NCBI GenBank assembly: GCA_945874535.1 | Contig: CAMCGZ010000007.1 | Span: 54,404 to 118,403 of the forward strand | DNA: 64,000 nucleotides | Origin: Bdellovibrio sp. ZAP7 | GTDB lineage: Bacteria > Bdellovibrionota > UBA1018 > CAIMNF01 | Reading direction: 5' to 3' | Part shown: piece by piece, positions 12,646 to 22,456 of the stretch | Layout of the letters: each line of letters opens with the position of its first letter | How positions within the stretch are numbered: the first letter of the stretch is position 1 | The notes under the pieces: model-generated | What the model saw: only the letters and a program-made list of their open reading frames with translations | What the model was told of the DNA's origin: nothing | Database searches by the model: none | Position numbers and translations under genes: made by a program

Positions 12646-13893
12646 ATGCGCAATCGTCATTTCTTGAGCTCAGTTTCATTTCTTTTCTGTTTGTTGCTGG
12701 CGCCTCCGGCTGTCGCGCAAGGTTGGCATCGACCCTTAGTGAAGGAATCCATGCCTGAGGCCGATCCCGAAACACTTCTCTCCGAAGGACTCAGGGACAT
12801 CCGCCAACATATGGGAGTCCAGTTTGAGTCAGGCGTCGCGAATCGGGTTCGAGTATGGGTTCAAAGGAAACCCAAGAACTTCGATCATGAATTCGCAATT
12901 CTGACGGTCAATGGAAGGATCGAGCGGGCATTCTTGGTTTCGACCGCCATCGATGGCAAGGATCCGATTCTCGGAACTTACCGTCTATCCATTCCACAGA
13001 TCGAAGGGAAGCCTTGGCCTTGGAGGACTTCCATCAAGTATCACAACTCTCCGATGTACTGGGCGCTTCAGATCCAGGGCGGGTATTTCATCCACTCTTC
13101 TCCGCATTACGGAAACCTGGGTGCTCCAGCCTCCATGGGGTGTATCCGGGCGAGCCTTCCTGATGCCATGCAATTGTTCGATGCGGTCGTGAACCGTTCT
13201 GGAAATGGCACCGGCACTATCGTGCTCCGTGAAGGGGTGGATCTCGACTCTGACACGGCAGAATCGAAGGAACTGAACGCTGTCCTTCGCGATTCGTCCT
13301 GGTCCGTTGATCGATTGAAGGACGCACTCGAGCAGAACAAGCGGGAAATCGATGTCGTCTCGACCGGTGATCTGGAATACGCTCCGGGTGTTGCAGCGGA
13401 AGCTCATTTCCGTCCCTATGCCGACCAACGCGAGGCCAGCCAGGCATTTCCCACTTGTAGAGGGACCGATTGTTGGAAGCTCTACCGGCGCAGTCCTAAA
13501 ATTCTCCGTCTGAAGCCCTACATTCAATTCAACCATCCGGAATCTTCAAATTTCCGGTCGACAGAAGAGCTCCCGATGGTCTTGTCATCGATCGGAGGAG
13601 CGCCTACGCTGGACTACCTGCTAAAAGGTGAAATCGGTACGCTCGATCCGTTTTTGATTCGGGATGTGCGACTGAGTCTGACTGCAAATGGTTCGGGCCT
13701 CAAGGTCAGGATTTGTGATCCCGATGCCGGAGTTTGTTCGATGCCGAGAGGTCCCGATGGCTCCTTCGAGGGAGTGTACATTTATCCGCTTTATCAGATT
13801 TCACACCGTTTGAAGTCCTCATCGGGCTTGGCCCTCGAGGTGGTTTCGGGTGAGGGGATGTTGCTGGACCTCGATGTGCGCTATTTCAGGTGA
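12646..13893 (+). CDS. Secreted L,D-transpeptidase (YkuD domain)
   Basis: A 415-residue exported protein with signal peptide (cleavage after AVAQ, about residue 25). The YkuD catalytic domain spans about 65-205. The active-site set is His150 and His154, then Cys166 in SMGCIR, matching the HxnSxGChR/N signature. These enzymes cross-link peptidoglycan through 3-3 bonds or attach or trim murein ligands in the periplasm. The C-terminal 200 residues have no family I recognise; they include paired cysteines. It is monocistronic and ends 8 bases inside the convergent phosphatase gene. Confidence 0.87.
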   Translation: MRNRHFLSSVSFLFCLLLAPPAVAQGWHRPLVKESMPEADPETLLSEGLRDIRQHMGVQFESGVANRVRVWVQRKPKNFDHEFAILTVNGRIERAFLVSTAIDGKDPILGTYRLSIPQIEGKPWPWRTSIKYHNSPMYWALQIQGGYFIHSSPHYGNLGAPASMGCIRASLPDAMQLFDAVVNRSGNGTGTIVLREGVDLDSDTAESKELNAVLRDSSWSVDRLKDALEQNKREIDVVSTGDLEYAPGVAAEAHFRPYADQREASQAFPTCRGTDCWKLYRRSPKILRLKPYIQFNHPESSNFRSTEELPMVLSSIGGAPTLDYLLKGEIGTLDPFLIRDVRLSLTANGSGLKVRICDPDAGVCSMPRGPDGSFEGVYIYPLYQISHRLKSSSGLALEVVSGEGMLLDLDVRYFR

Positions 13894-14791
13894 AATATTC
13901 GCCGCAGGGGAACTCCCGGATGACGGTTTCATTGTCCGGATGTTGTCCGCCTCGTCGATCTTCCGACTCATAGCCGATGTGGCACCTGTACTCTTCGATC
14001 ACTTTCTCTACGGATAACCCGCCGATGCATTTCTGAAGAACGCCGTAAACCGCCCCGGTCCGGTGATGTCCCCCGTAGCAGTGGATGTAAACCGAGCCCG
14101 AGTCTTCTTTCTTACCCTCGATCTCACGGATGATTCTTGCGACATCATCGAAGATGAACCGTTTTCGAACTGTTTCGTCCGCGCCCGGGACTTTTGAGAT
14201 TTTGTATTGAAAAGTCCTCCCGGCGCTTTCGTTGAATTTCCAGTAGGAGGCCTTGGGATTGAACCGGAGCAGGGATTCACGCTCTTCGGCTGTGAGGTTC
14301 TTGGCCGATGGCCAGTCCAGCTCGTCGTAATTCACGATCTTGGTCAGCCGGTGATCCGTCACCAGAGACCGCATGCACTCGGCACGGGGATCTTCTAGGT
14401 CATTCTTGCTCTTGCGCGTCACACTGGTTTTTGAGAATAACGGAGCGAGGTAGGATCCCCTGAAAACAGTCCTTTCTACACCGGATCGAAAGCGGAACCG
14501 AGCGCCATTCATATTGGAGGTCGTCCGGAACTTGGCTTCGAGTGCGAGATTCTTGAGCTGAGGATCCTTCTCGATATCCGACTCCGACTTTCCCGCGAAG
14601 AGCAATTTCAGCTCTGGTCTGACCAATTGGTCAGGCGTGATCAATCCGAACCCGTGGGTGTCGTCACATGAGGCAGGTTTTGAAACGGTTCGCTGATCGG
14701 GTGCACGGGAACACGAAAATCGACTTTCTGCGGCTGAAGCAACAGCGGGTCCGGAAATCAGGAATAAGCAAATCGCCCATGGCGGGATCAT
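13886..14791 (-). CDS. Exported protein tyrosine/dual-specificity phosphatase-like protein
   Basis: A 301-residue protein with a signal peptide (MIPPWAICLFLISGPAVASA). The cysteine-phosphatase P-loop is complete: HCYGGHHRTG with Cys238 and Arg244, matching HCxxGxxRTG. Upstream FIFDDVARIIREIEGK resembles the helix preceding the loop in plant/fungal-like DSPs. Export implies action on periplasmic, surface or host/prey phosphates rather than cytosolic signalling, which is inference. The ATG overlaps the dehydrogenase stop as ATGA, so it is translated from the dehydrogenase mRNA. Confidence 0.78.
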   Translation of the reverse strand: MIPPWAICLFLISGPAVASAAESRFSCSRAPDQRTVSKPASCDDTHGFGLITPDQLVRPELKLLFAGKSESDIEKDPQLKNLALEAKFRTTSNMNGARFRFRSGVERTVFRGSYLAPLFSKTSVTRKSKNDLEDPRAECMRSLVTDHRLTKIVNYDELDWPSAKNLTAEERESLLRFNPKASYWKFNESAGRTFQYKISKVPGADETVRKRFIFDDVARIIREIEGKKEDSGSVYIHCYGGHHRTGAVYGVLQKCIGGLSVEKVIEEYRCHIGYESEDRRGGQHPDNETVIREFPCGEYFT

Positions 14792-15843
14792 TCCGTTTTC
14801 CCCAACGTCGAGGTGTCGATGACAAAACGGTAACGGACATCGCCTTTCAGGGTTCTTTCATAGGCCTCATTGATTCGGGATGCAGGAATGACCTCGACAT
14901 CCGATAACACCTTCTTTTTCGCGCAGAAGTCGAGCATCTCCTGGGTTTCACGGATGCCACCGATCAAGGAGCCGGTCAGACGCTTTCTGCCGAATATGAG
15001 TGCAAACGCTTGAACCTCGCTCGGGTCGGGGGCTGCACCGAGCAATACCAGAGTGCCGTCTTTTTTAAGCGATTCGAGATAAGGAGTGAAGTCGTGCTTG
15101 GCCGAGACCGTGTCGAGAATGAAGTCGAACTTACCCTGTACAGTTTCAAAAGCCGCCGGATTCTTGGAAAGGATAAAATGCTTCGCTCCGAGCTTTTTAG
15201 CATCCTTCTCTTTTGATGGCGAGGTACTGAACACCGTGACATCGGCCCCCATGGCCCGTGCCAACTTGACCCCCATGTGGCCCAAACCACCGAGGCCGAC
15301 GACTCCGACCTTCATCCCCTTTCTGATGCCATGGCGTTTGAGCGGAGAGTACGTGGTGATCCCTGCACACAGCAGTGGAGCGACTCTTTCTAGAGGCTGT
15401 GATTTTTTGATTTTAAGCGCGTAGCGTTCCCGTACGGTGATTCGCTCCGAATAGCCGCCATAGGTGGGTGTTTTGAGATCCCGCTCGACACTGTTGTAAG
15501 TGAATGAGGCGTGAACCGTGCAATACTGTTCCTCGTTCGAGCGGCATTCTCCGCACTTTCCACAAGAATCGACGAAGCATCCGACGCCGGCATGGTCACC
15601 GATCTTGAATCGTTTCACTTTTTTCCCGATTTCCACCACCCGCCCCACGATCTCGTGTCCAGGGACACAAGGGTATTGGGTAGGGCCCCATTCGCTGCGA
15701 GCGGTGTGAATGTCCGAATGGCAGATACCCGAGTACAGGATCTCAATCAGAATCTCGTCAGGTCCCGGCTTTCTCCGTTGAATCAGGTGGGGGGCCAAGG
15801 GGGTATCGGCGGAAATAGCGGCATAGGCTTTTGTTGGGATCAT
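14788..15843 (-). CDS. Zinc-dependent alcohol dehydrogenase, cinnamyl/YahK type
   Basis: A 351-residue medium-chain dehydrogenase. Catalytic zinc ligands are in CHSDIH and GHEIVG; the structural zinc site has the Cys pattern of CGKCGECRSNEEQYC. The NADP-binding GLGGLGHMG is intact, and the overall sequence follows the YahK/YjgB aldehyde reductase group. It probably reduces aldehydes with NADPH in the cytosol. The start at 15843 (MIPTKAYAAIS) matches family length; a TTG 12 codons upstream is possible but lacks a ribosome-binding site. It is followed by the exported phosphatase with a 4-base overlap. Confidence 0.9.
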   Translation of the reverse strand: MIPTKAYAAISADTPLAPHLIQRRKPGPDEILIEILYSGICHSDIHTARSEWGPTQYPCVPGHEIVGRVVEIGKKVKRFKIGDHAGVGCFVDSCGKCGECRSNEEQYCTVHASFTYNSVERDLKTPTYGGYSERITVRERYALKIKKSQPLERVAPLLCAGITTYSPLKRHGIRKGMKVGVVGLGGLGHMGVKLARAMGADVTVFSTSPSKEKDAKKLGAKHFILSKNPAAFETVQGKFDFILDTVSAKHDFTPYLESLKKDGTLVLLGAAPDPSEVQAFALIFGRKRLTGSLIGGIRETQEMLDFCAKKKVLSDVEVIPASRINEAYERTLKGDVRYRFVIDTSTLGKTE

Positions 15844-15891
15844 ACTCCGAGCATAGGGGAGAGGATCGGTAAGAGGCAAGGTGTTGAGGGC

Positions 15892-15919
15892 TTGACGAGG
15901 ACGTCAAGGCCGTTAGAAT
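15892..15919 (+). promoter_or_regulatory. Promoter of the PLD-like gene, start codon at predicted +1
   Basis: TTGACG (15892-15897) and TAGAAT (15914-15919) are 16 bases apart. The GTG start codon at 15926 is 6 bases after the -10, where transcription would begin, implying a leaderless mRNA. Confidence 0.55.
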
Positions 15920-15925
15920 GGGGGC

Positions 15926-16492
15926 GTGCATAGATTCAGTGCGGTATGGGTCAGTGTCCTATTGTTAATGAGTCACGATTCGGAGGCCAAGTCCAAGGCG
16001 GGGCGTCTCGCAGAGCGGGCCGCACAGGTCGTTGCGAATACCCTTGCCGAAGCGCCGGTTGCAAATGAGATCTGTTTTTCTCCAGCCGGGCCTTGCGAAG
16101 TCAAGCTGGTGAAGTTCCTCCGTTCGGCCAGGAAGAGCGTGGATGTCGCTGTCTTTGATATCAATCTTTCTTCTGTGGTGGACGCATTGGTGGAGACCTC
16201 TTCACGGATTCCGGTGAGGGTTCTTGTCGAACGGAGGAACTCCAAGAACAGTCATTCCGGGGTGTCTAAGTTGGTGAGAGCCGGAGTCAAGGTCCGGTTT
16301 GGGAGGCAGAAGGGGATCATGCACCACAAGTTTGTCTTGATCGACGGAAGCCGTTTGGAGACCGGTTCCTTCAATTTCACCAACGGAGCTGCGAAAAAGA
16401 ATCAGGAAAACCAGATTTATCTCGATGAGATGGCGATCGTCTCGCCTTTTGTAAAACAATTCGAGAAGATGTGGATCGAGGGTCGTCAGTAA
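15926..16492 (+). CDS. Exported PLD-family (Nuc-like) protein
   Basis: A 188-residue protein starting at GTG, with a short hydrophobic N-terminus consistent with a signal peptide. A single HKD motif is present: His133, Lys135 and Asp140 in HHKFVLID, followed by ETGSFNFTNGA, as in Nuc/PLD-type endonucleases that dimerise to form one active site. Members cleave nucleic acids or phospholipids. Secretion suggests degradation of extracellular or periplasmic DNA, which is inference. The next 390 bases downstream carry no intact gene. Confidence 0.84.
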   Translation: MHRFSAVWVSVLLLMSHDSEAKSKAGRLAERAAQVVANTLAEAPVANEICFSPAGPCEVKLVKFLRSARKSVDVAVFDINLSSVVDALVETSSRIPVRVLVERRNSKNSHSGVSKLVRAGVKVRFGRQKGIMHHKFVLIDGSRLETGSFNFTNGAAKKNQENQIYLDEMAIVSPFVKQFEKMWIEGRQ

Positions 16493-16499
16493 GCGGGAA

Positions 16500-16830
16500 T
16501 GCCTTCTTCTTTCGGGAGTACCTTCCGCCTCTTTTTTAGAGTGGTGCGATCTTTTCTCAATTTCGCTGTCCACATTGGTCACCAATGACCGGAAGGTGAG
16601 GTATTCGAGTGCCCTCCCGGTCTCTTTGCCTTTCACCTTCGATTGGTACTGCTCGCGCTCGAGCCTAAGAACAGGCGATTCAATGGGTGTCGGGAAGGCT
16701 CATAGTGGTCGATGTAAAGGTAGAGGTCGTCATAACCCTCGAGCTTCTCAAAGCGCTCATTCCCGATGCCGACGTAATAAGAAAATCCGAGAAATCTTTT
16801 CGGGGCTGTCTACGAGGGAGTGTCGGTCCC
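16500..16830 (-). pseudogene. Probable decayed gene in two reading frames
   Basis: This 392-base gap has no intact gene, but the reverse strand reads like former coding sequence in two frames. From about 16800 to 16610 one frame encodes FSYYVGIGNERFEKLEGYDD then LYLYIDHYEPSRHPLNR. The neighbouring frame continues from about 16680 to 16520 with LRLEREQYQSKVKGKETGRA and LEYLTFRSLVTNVDSEIEK. Amino-acid composition and third-base use look like coding DNA. A frameshift near 16660-16680 would join them. I cannot name a family. Confidence 0.35.
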
Positions 16831-16884
16831 ATTGCTGCACTTTGTCACGCTTGGGTCCGATTTGTAAACCCGGAATCCGGTGAT

Positions 16885-17769
16885 TCAGCGTTTACCCCTC
16901 GATTCCGACAGTTTGACTCCGGCGCCTTCACGGACCCGGTCTTCGGGATACAAAATGACCCTTTCGGTGCCCGACAGCCCGGCCAGAATTTCCACCCAGT
17001 GGCCGTCATCGATTCCCCGGGCAACGGCAATCCGGTGAGCTCTGCGTTCCCTCACAATGAATACCGACCAATCGCCACCGGAACGGACCAGGGATCCGAT
17101 GGGAACTTTCAGACAATGTTCGACTCGAGCCGTTTCGATGTTCACTTCGGCATGAAAAAGATTTCCAGTCCAGGGTGCAAGATTGGAAACAGAACTCAGG
17201 GGTTCCAAGATCACCTCCGTTCGCTCTTCATCCACTCCCAAGGCCGAGACTTTGACGAATGCAGCCCGACTCAGGCGTTTGACACGCGCGGGGAGGGGGG
17301 ACCTGGAACCGAACCCCTTCACTGTCGCACTTTGTCCCGGACGAATTCGTGCCGCATCGGAGGTCAGGATTTCAGCGACGATCTCCAGGCGTTTCGGATC
17401 GATGATCTCGATCAGAGGATCTCCTCTTCTCACCGGTCCGGCGGTCTCCCGCCACACTCGCGAAACCACGCCACTCAGGGGAGAAAGAAGGGGCTCCGGA
17501 GCCACATCCCAAAGAATCCTGGTGATCACCTGGCCGTTTTTTACCGGATCCCCCGGCTTCAGCACGAGGCTTTCGATTTCACCGTCGGCAAAGGCAGTGA
17601 GGGTTCTTCGATCCAAACTCCTGAAGTAGCCGTCGCTTGCCAAGTATTCTGTGATGGACCCCTTTTCGACAAAGGCGGTCTCGATCTCGATCCGTTCCGG
17701 TTGAAAGAGCCACCAGGAGATTGCTCCGATGCACAGAACAACAATGGAGAGGCTGATCGTCTTCTTCAT
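16885..17769 (-). CDS. HlyD/MacA-like periplasmic adaptor of an ABC exporter
   Basis: A 294-residue membrane-fusion protein. One N-terminal anchor helix (about 5-20) is followed by a barrel-sandwich hybrid/lipoyl region (FVEKGSITEYLASDGYFRSLD, LKPGDPVKNGQVI, then SPLSGVVSRVW) and a beta-barrel domain (VKGFGSRSPLPARVKRLSR). The coiled-coil hairpin is very short or missing, so the protein is smaller than classic MacA. It is the third gene after the ABC ATPase and FtsX permease and starts one base after the permease stop. It probably links an inner-membrane exporter to the outer membrane. Confidence 0.86.
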   Translation of the reverse strand: MKKTISLSIVVLCIGAISWWLFQPERIEIETAFVEKGSITEYLASDGYFRSLDRRTLTAFADGEIESLVLKPGDPVKNGQVITRILWDVAPEPLLSPLSGVVSRVWRETAGPVRRGDPLIEIIDPKRLEIVAEILTSDAARIRPGQSATVKGFGSRSPLPARVKRLSRAAFVKVSALGVDEERTEVILEPLSSVSNLAPWTGNLFHAEVNIETARVEHCLKVPIGSLVRSGGDWSVFIVRERRAHRIAVARGIDDGHWVEILAGLSGTERVILYPEDRVREGAGVKLSESRGKR

Positions 17770-17770
17770 C

Positions 17771-20116
17771 TCAGTCCTCCGATTTCAAGGCCTCGGGGAG
17801 GCCGATGCGTTTGGATGTCGAACGCATCCGGAGCGCTCCGACCAGGAATGATCCACCGACCACCAAGAGAGCCAATCCGTAGGTCTTGCGGGAGATCACC
17901 ACGGTGAAATCGTATTCCTCCGCGTGCATGGCGCTCAGTGCGGCACGGGTGAGCCAATTGCCCGAAACAACCCCGATCGGGACCGCGAGCAGCCATTGGA
18001 TTCCGGTCTCGGAAAGCAGCAAGCCGAACGCCTTGTCGAAGTCGAGACCCAATACTCTCATGGTGGCAATCTCTCGTTGTCGTTCAGAAGTGCTGATTCT
18101 CATCGAATTGACGAGCAGGGAAAGGGTCATCACCCACGCGAACGAAACTAAAATGAGGGTCGAGACCCGGATCAAGGTGCCGAGGGTGCGCTGAAAACCT
18201 TCAAGAATGGCCTTTTTGGATTGGATCCCTGCACCGGAGGGACTCAGCTGAATGGTAGAGAGGATCTCACTCTCTGATTGGGGGTCGATTCTGAGCAAGA
18301 TCCGGTTGAAAGCTGGCGATTCATTGAGTTTCTCATGCAGGAGTCCCTTAGGGACGCGGGCTGCAAGCCCCAGGCTGTCTTGAACGAATCCGTGAACGGG
18401 CAAGGTGAATCGGTGAGAGCCTTCTCCAAGTGGCTCGAACTCCATCGGATCCCCCGGCCGGATCCCCCAAGCCTCCTCAAAGTACCTGCTCAAGAGCAAC
18501 CCCTCGAGGGGTACGGTCGGAAGAGCCAGTGAGTAGCGTTCGAGTTCTGTGAAGACGGGTGCACCGGTGAGCAGAAGATTCCTTTGATGATTCAGGAATC
18601 TCATCCGCACCGGGAGAGTTCTTTGGGTTTCCCACTGGATCACCCCGGGCAGGATGGACCATGATCGCGACTCGCGCTCAGCTACCGGTGTGTTCAGGTT
18701 CATGCTGAGCGTTTCTCTCGATAAGCGGTGAAATCGTTCATCGAGCATGTTCGCCAGAATATCCATCCAGGAGAGTGACAGGATAAGAAGGATCCACGCG
18801 CTCGCCATGCCCAGGGTGTTCCAAAGCAAGCGGATGGGTCGGGCGAAGAGGTTTCTCAAGACCATTCGACTCCGCATCGTGAGGCGTTCCCGGAAAAGAT
18901 TCCGTTCAAGGCGCGTGATCTTGAAGGTCGGTGGTGAGGCAGGCCTCAGGGCCTCGGCCGGTGTCAGTGAACGGATCGATCGAAGGGCTGTAGCAGCACC
19001 CAGAGCGGCCGGGAAAATCGAAGATCCGATGCCAAGGGCTACCGCGCTTAATCCCGTGGTAAAGGAAACTTCGGGAAATCTGAAAAAGGCGCGGTAGGAT
19101 CCTGCCATGAGTTCTCCCACACCGGCCCCGAGCAACACCCCGAGCACGGAACCCCCGGATACCATCAGTAATACCAGCTTCAGATAGTGGGTGATGATCT
19201 TGGAGTGTTCGTATCCGAGGGCCCGCAGGGTCGCGATCTGGAGCCTTTCGAGTCCGATGAGCCTGACCAACGCACTTTGGGTTTGGAATGCGGCAATCGA
19301 GAGAAAGATGCCCGGGAAAAGAATGGCGAGAGTTTTTTGCTGGGTGATCTCATTTTCGATCAGGCGATCCGAGATCTGGTCCTTTCGGAGGTAGGATCCG
19401 GCGGTTCCGTAAGGAGAAATGATCCGATCCACTTCTTCGCGAATCCGGTGTGGCGACACTCCCTCTGAAAGAATCAGGCTCAATCGCCGGAAGATGTGCC
19501 CCTTGCCGGACCATTTTTCGAGATCCGATCGCCTCATCCAAAAAATGCCGAATCTGCGATCATCAGGCAAAGGGGCTCCCGGGCCGATGGCATAAACCGT
19601 ATCGGGCGAAAGTCCGATCCCGCTGATTCGGAACTTCCAGCGTTTGCCTCCGAGCGTGGTTTCAAGCAGATCACCCGGTCGGAGTCCGCGGGCCATTGCG
19701 AAGCCCTCATGGACCACTGCCTGAGGAATCGAACCCGATACTGGAAGGTCGCCCAGACTCAAATGAAGACGGTCCAGACCGAGCGAGCCGGCTTCGGGCA
19801 AAGAGATGAAGCGTCCCGAAGGGGCGCCCGGGAAATGCACCAGTCCGTCTTCGATCAGCCGAAGGTCCAACTCCGCCACTCCGGGTATGCTCCGGAGTCT
19901 CGACTCGAGCGAAAGGGGCGCGCTTTTCATGTCCGCGAAAATCTGACCGAAACGAAGATTGCGGTAAGTTCTTTCTTTTGCCGAACGGAGTGCGTCGTAG
20001 GAGCTCCAAGCGGCAATCAGAAGGCCACTCCCACAAGCGATCAGAAGAGCGATGCCCGCTGTTTGGGCCTTCATTGCGAAGAGGCTCCGGATGACCTTCA
20101 AGTTCAAGGTCTTCAC
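17771..20116 (-). CDS. FtsX-like ABC transporter permease (two MacB-type halves)
   Basis: About 781 residues, with two FtsX/MacB permease units: an N-terminal anchor helix, a periplasmic domain, a three-helix block (about 270-400), a second periplasmic domain, then a last three-helix block (about 650-775). This is the layout of DevC/LolC-type and two-unit permeases. The GTG at 20116 overlaps the upstream ATPase stop as GTGA and has AGGAG 8 bases before it; a TTG one codon earlier is also possible. With the ATPase and adaptor it forms a tripartite exporter. Cargo unknown. Confidence 0.88.
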   Translation of the reverse strand: MKTLNLKVIRSLFAMKAQTAGIALLIACGSGLLIAAWSSYDALRSAKERTYRNLRFGQIFADMKSAPLSLESRLRSIPGVAELDLRLIEDGLVHFPGAPSGRFISLPEAGSLGLDRLHLSLGDLPVSGSIPQAVVHEGFAMARGLRPGDLLETTLGGKRWKFRISGIGLSPDTVYAIGPGAPLPDDRRFGIFWMRRSDLEKWSGKGHIFRRLSLILSEGVSPHRIREEVDRIISPYGTAGSYLRKDQISDRLIENEITQQKTLAILFPGIFLSIAAFQTQSALVRLIGLERLQIATLRALGYEHSKIITHYLKLVLLMVSGGSVLGVLLGAGVGELMAGSYRAFFRFPEVSFTTGLSAVALGIGSSIFPAALGAATALRSIRSLTPAEALRPASPPTFKITRLERNLFRERLTMRSRMVLRNLFARPIRLLWNTLGMASAWILLILSLSWMDILANMLDERFHRLSRETLSMNLNTPVAERESRSWSILPGVIQWETQRTLPVRMRFLNHQRNLLLTGAPVFTELERYSLALPTVPLEGLLLSRYFEEAWGIRPGDPMEFEPLGEGSHRFTLPVHGFVQDSLGLAARVPKGLLHEKLNESPAFNRILLRIDPQSESEILSTIQLSPSGAGIQSKKAILEGFQRTLGTLIRVSTLILVSFAWVMTLSLLVNSMRISTSERQREIATMRVLGLDFDKAFGLLLSETGIQWLLAVPIGVVSGNWLTRAALSAMHAEEYDFTVVISRKTYGLALLVVGGSFLVGALRMRSTSKRIGLPEALKSED

Positions 20117-20829
20117 CAACGGATCTCCTGAAGAGGAATTTTAACAGTAGAGGTCGCGATCGATCCGATCTTACCGTTTTCGATCCGGATGACACGATCG
20201 GCGATACCGCTGATGGCAGCGTTGTGAGTGATGACCACCACCAGGGTCCCCAGCTCTTCATGAACTTTCAGGATCGCTTCCAGGACTTTTCTGCCCGTTT
20301 CACAATCCAAGGCTCCCGTCGGTTCATCACAGAGCAGGATGTCAGGCTGTTTGGAAATCGCCCGGGCAATCGAAACCCTTTGTTGCTCGCCGCCGGACAA
20401 TTGTGAGGGAAACCGGTCACCAAGATGTTCCAATCCGACCATCCGGAGCGCGGCATCGGGCTTCATCGGGCAGTTCGAGATTTCTGTCACCAGACGGACA
20501 TTTTCGAGAGCGGTCAGGCTCGGAATCAGGTTGTAGAATTGGAAAACAAAGCCCACGTGTTCGCGCCTGAATCGGGTTAGATCGGAGTCGCTGGCGTGGA
20601 CGAGATCGTGATCCCGATAGAACACTTCGCCGGAATCCGCCGCATCCAGGCCACCGAGGATGTTGAGCAGAGTGGTCTTGCCGCTCCCGGACGGCCCCAG
20701 AAGAACGACCAGCTCTCCCTGGTAGAGCTCGAGATCGACACCGCGGAGGGCTAAAACGGTCATTTCTCCCCAAGCGTAGGCTTTATTCAGGTTGCGCGCT
20801 TTGAAAATGGGAGTCTTGTTGTTCTCCAT
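20113..20829 (-). CDS. ABC transporter ATPase, MacB/LolD family
   Basis: A 238-residue ATPase with Walker [10 protein letters not shown]-loop [19 protein letters not shown] signature [15 protein letters not shown], Walker [13 protein letters not shown] and H-loop VVITHN, all typical of the LolD/MacB/YbbA group that powers FtsX-type permeases. The start at 20829 (MENNKTPIF) is preferred by homologous length; an ATG three codons earlier is equally possible. It is the first gene of the exporter operon, divergent from the SulP gene with under 90 bases between starts. Confidence 0.92.
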   Translation of the reverse strand: MENNKTPIFKARNLNKAYAWGEMTVLALRGVDLELYQGELVVLLGPSGSGKTTLLNILGGLDAADSGEVFYRDHDLVHASDSDLTRFRREHVGFVFQFYNLIPSLTALENVRLVTEISNCPMKPDAALRMVGLEHLGDRFPSQLSGGEQQRVSIARAISKQPDILLCDEPTGALDCETGRKVLEAILKVHEELGTLVVVITHNAAISGIADRVIRIENGKIGSIATSTVKIPLQEIRW

Positions 20830-20912
20830 CGGTCGCATGGGGCTGCTGGAAGCAGGGATCGGGCCAGCGTTAGGAGTTGTCCACTTGCTCAGGATCCTGT
20901 ATTCCTTAGGGC

Positions 20913-22454
20913 ATGCAGCCAAATATTCGTTCGGATCTGAGAGCCTCCATAGTCGTGTTCCTGGTTGCGCTCCCTCTCTGTCTCGGGATCGCCCTGGCGT
21001 CTAAAGCCCCTTTGGCCGCAGGTTTGGTGGCAGGCATTATTGGCGGCTTGGTGGCCTCGAGTTTGAGCGGGTCCAGGCTCAGTGTGTCGGGGCCGGCGGC
21101 TGGCTTGGCTGTCATTGTGGCAAACGGAATCGATCAGGTGGGGAGTTTCGAAGCCTTCACTGTGGCAGTCTTTCTCTCGGGTCTGATCCAGATCGGACTG
21201 TCCCTTTTGAAAGCGGGTGTCATTGGTAACTTTTTTCCAAGTTCAGTGATTACGGGAATGCTTTCTGCAATCGGTCTTCTTCTGATCCTGAAGCAGGTCC
21301 CTCATGCGGTCGGACTGGATTCGGCCTTCATGGGGAGCATGGAATTTTTCCAGGCGGAAGACGGCGAGAACACGTTTTCTGAATTGTTGCGCGCATTCCA
21401 GGTTTTCGATCTCGAGTGCGTGATCATCGCCCTCGTCAGCTTCGCCGTGATCAAGGTGTGGGATCGGTTCAGTGCGAACATGTCCTTTGCGTGGTTCCGC
21501 AGCGTTCCGAGTGCACTGCTTGCCGTCGTAGCCGGAGTCGTTCTCAGCCGGTATGGTTTTCATTATTTTGGAATGGACCTTGACGTCAAACATCGATTGG
21601 ATCTGCCTTTTTCTGATGGTTTGACAGAGATTTACTCACGATTTTTTAGCTCGGATTGGAGCGCACTCGGTAAGTCATCGACTTACCTCATGGCAGTGAC
21701 ACTTGCTTTTGTTGGTTCATTAGAGAGCCTGCTCAGTATTGACGCCGCTGACAGAATCGATCCCAAGCGCCAAAACAGCTCAAAAAACCGTGAACTTTTG
21801 GCACAGGGGACCTCGAATGCCCTTTCAGGACTTCTTGGAGGTCTTCCCATTACCGCAGTGATCGTCAGGACCTCGGCCAATGTGAATGCCGGGGCCGAGG
21901 GACGCTGGTCGGGTATTTTTCATGGGGCTTGGTTGCTGCTGGCTGTGGCATTGATGCCAAAAGTGCTGACCCTGATTCCGCTCTCCGTTCTGGCGGTCAT
22001 CCTGATCCTGGTGGGCTACAAGCTGACGAAGCCCGATCTTTACCGCAGAATGTACAGTAAGGGCATGGATCAGTTCGTCCCGTTTTTGGTGACCATTCTG
22101 GCGATTCTGATGACCGACTTGCTGAAGGGTGTTGCAGTGGGGATGTTGGTGGGGTTCGTTTTTGTCATCAAGCGGAGTCATCGTAAGGCCATGATCATGG
22201 TCCAGGGTGAAGACTCGTATTTCTTGCTCCGCTTCTTGAAAGACATTTCGTTCCTGCAAAAGCACCAGCTCGTGCTCCATTTGCGTTCGCTTCCATCCGG
22301 AGCCACGGTTGAAATCGATGGTGGTGTCGAGAATCACTTCGATCCGGACATCATCGAAGTTCTCGAGGAGTTCATTGAAGGTGCACCGAAAAGCAATATT
22401 CAGGTCAATATCAAGAAAACCAAAGCGGCGGTCAGTCCGTTTTTCAGAGGATAA
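20913..22454 (+). CDS. SulP-family anion transporter, probably bicarbonate
   Basis: A 513-residue inner-membrane protein with about ten to twelve hydrophobic segments in residues 1-430 and the SulP N-terminal signature [20 protein letters not shown] plus [10 protein letters not shown]. The C-terminal 80 residues look like a short STAS-type regulatory domain. It is followed after 2 bases by a beta-carbonic anhydrase, a pairing known for SulP bicarbonate transporters of the BicA/DAB-like physiological type. I therefore infer bicarbonate as the substrate, though sulfate cannot be excluded. Confidence 0.9.
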   Translation: MQPNIRSDLRASIVVFLVALPLCLGIALASKAPLAAGLVAGIIGGLVASSLSGSRLSVSGPAAGLAVIVANGIDQVGSFEAFTVAVFLSGLIQIGLSLLKAGVIGNFFPSSVITGMLSAIGLLLILKQVPHAVGLDSAFMGSMEFFQAEDGENTFSELLRAFQVFDLECVIIALVSFAVIKVWDRFSANMSFAWFRSVPSALLAVVAGVVLSRYGFHYFGMDLDVKHRLDLPFSDGLTEIYSRFFSSDWSALGKSSTYLMAVTLAFVGSLESLLSIDAADRIDPKRQNSSKNRELLAQGTSNALSGLLGGLPITAVIVRTSANVNAGAEGRWSGIFHGAWLLLAVALMPKVLTLIPLSVLAVILILVGYKLTKPDLYRRMYSKGMDQFVPFLVTILAILMTDLLKGVAVGMLVGFVFVIKRSHRKAMIMVQGEDSYFLLRFLKDISFLQKHQLVLHLRSLPSGATVEIDGGVENHFDPDIIEVLEEFIEGAPKSNIQVNIKKTKAAVSPFFRG

Positions 22455-22456
22455 TC

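Noticed and set aside
16687..17907. 406-codon forward ORF opposite the HlyD-like gene
   Set aside because: It is the antisense shadow of a well-supported adaptor gene; composition is Ser/Arg/Pro-rich and no domain is recognisable.
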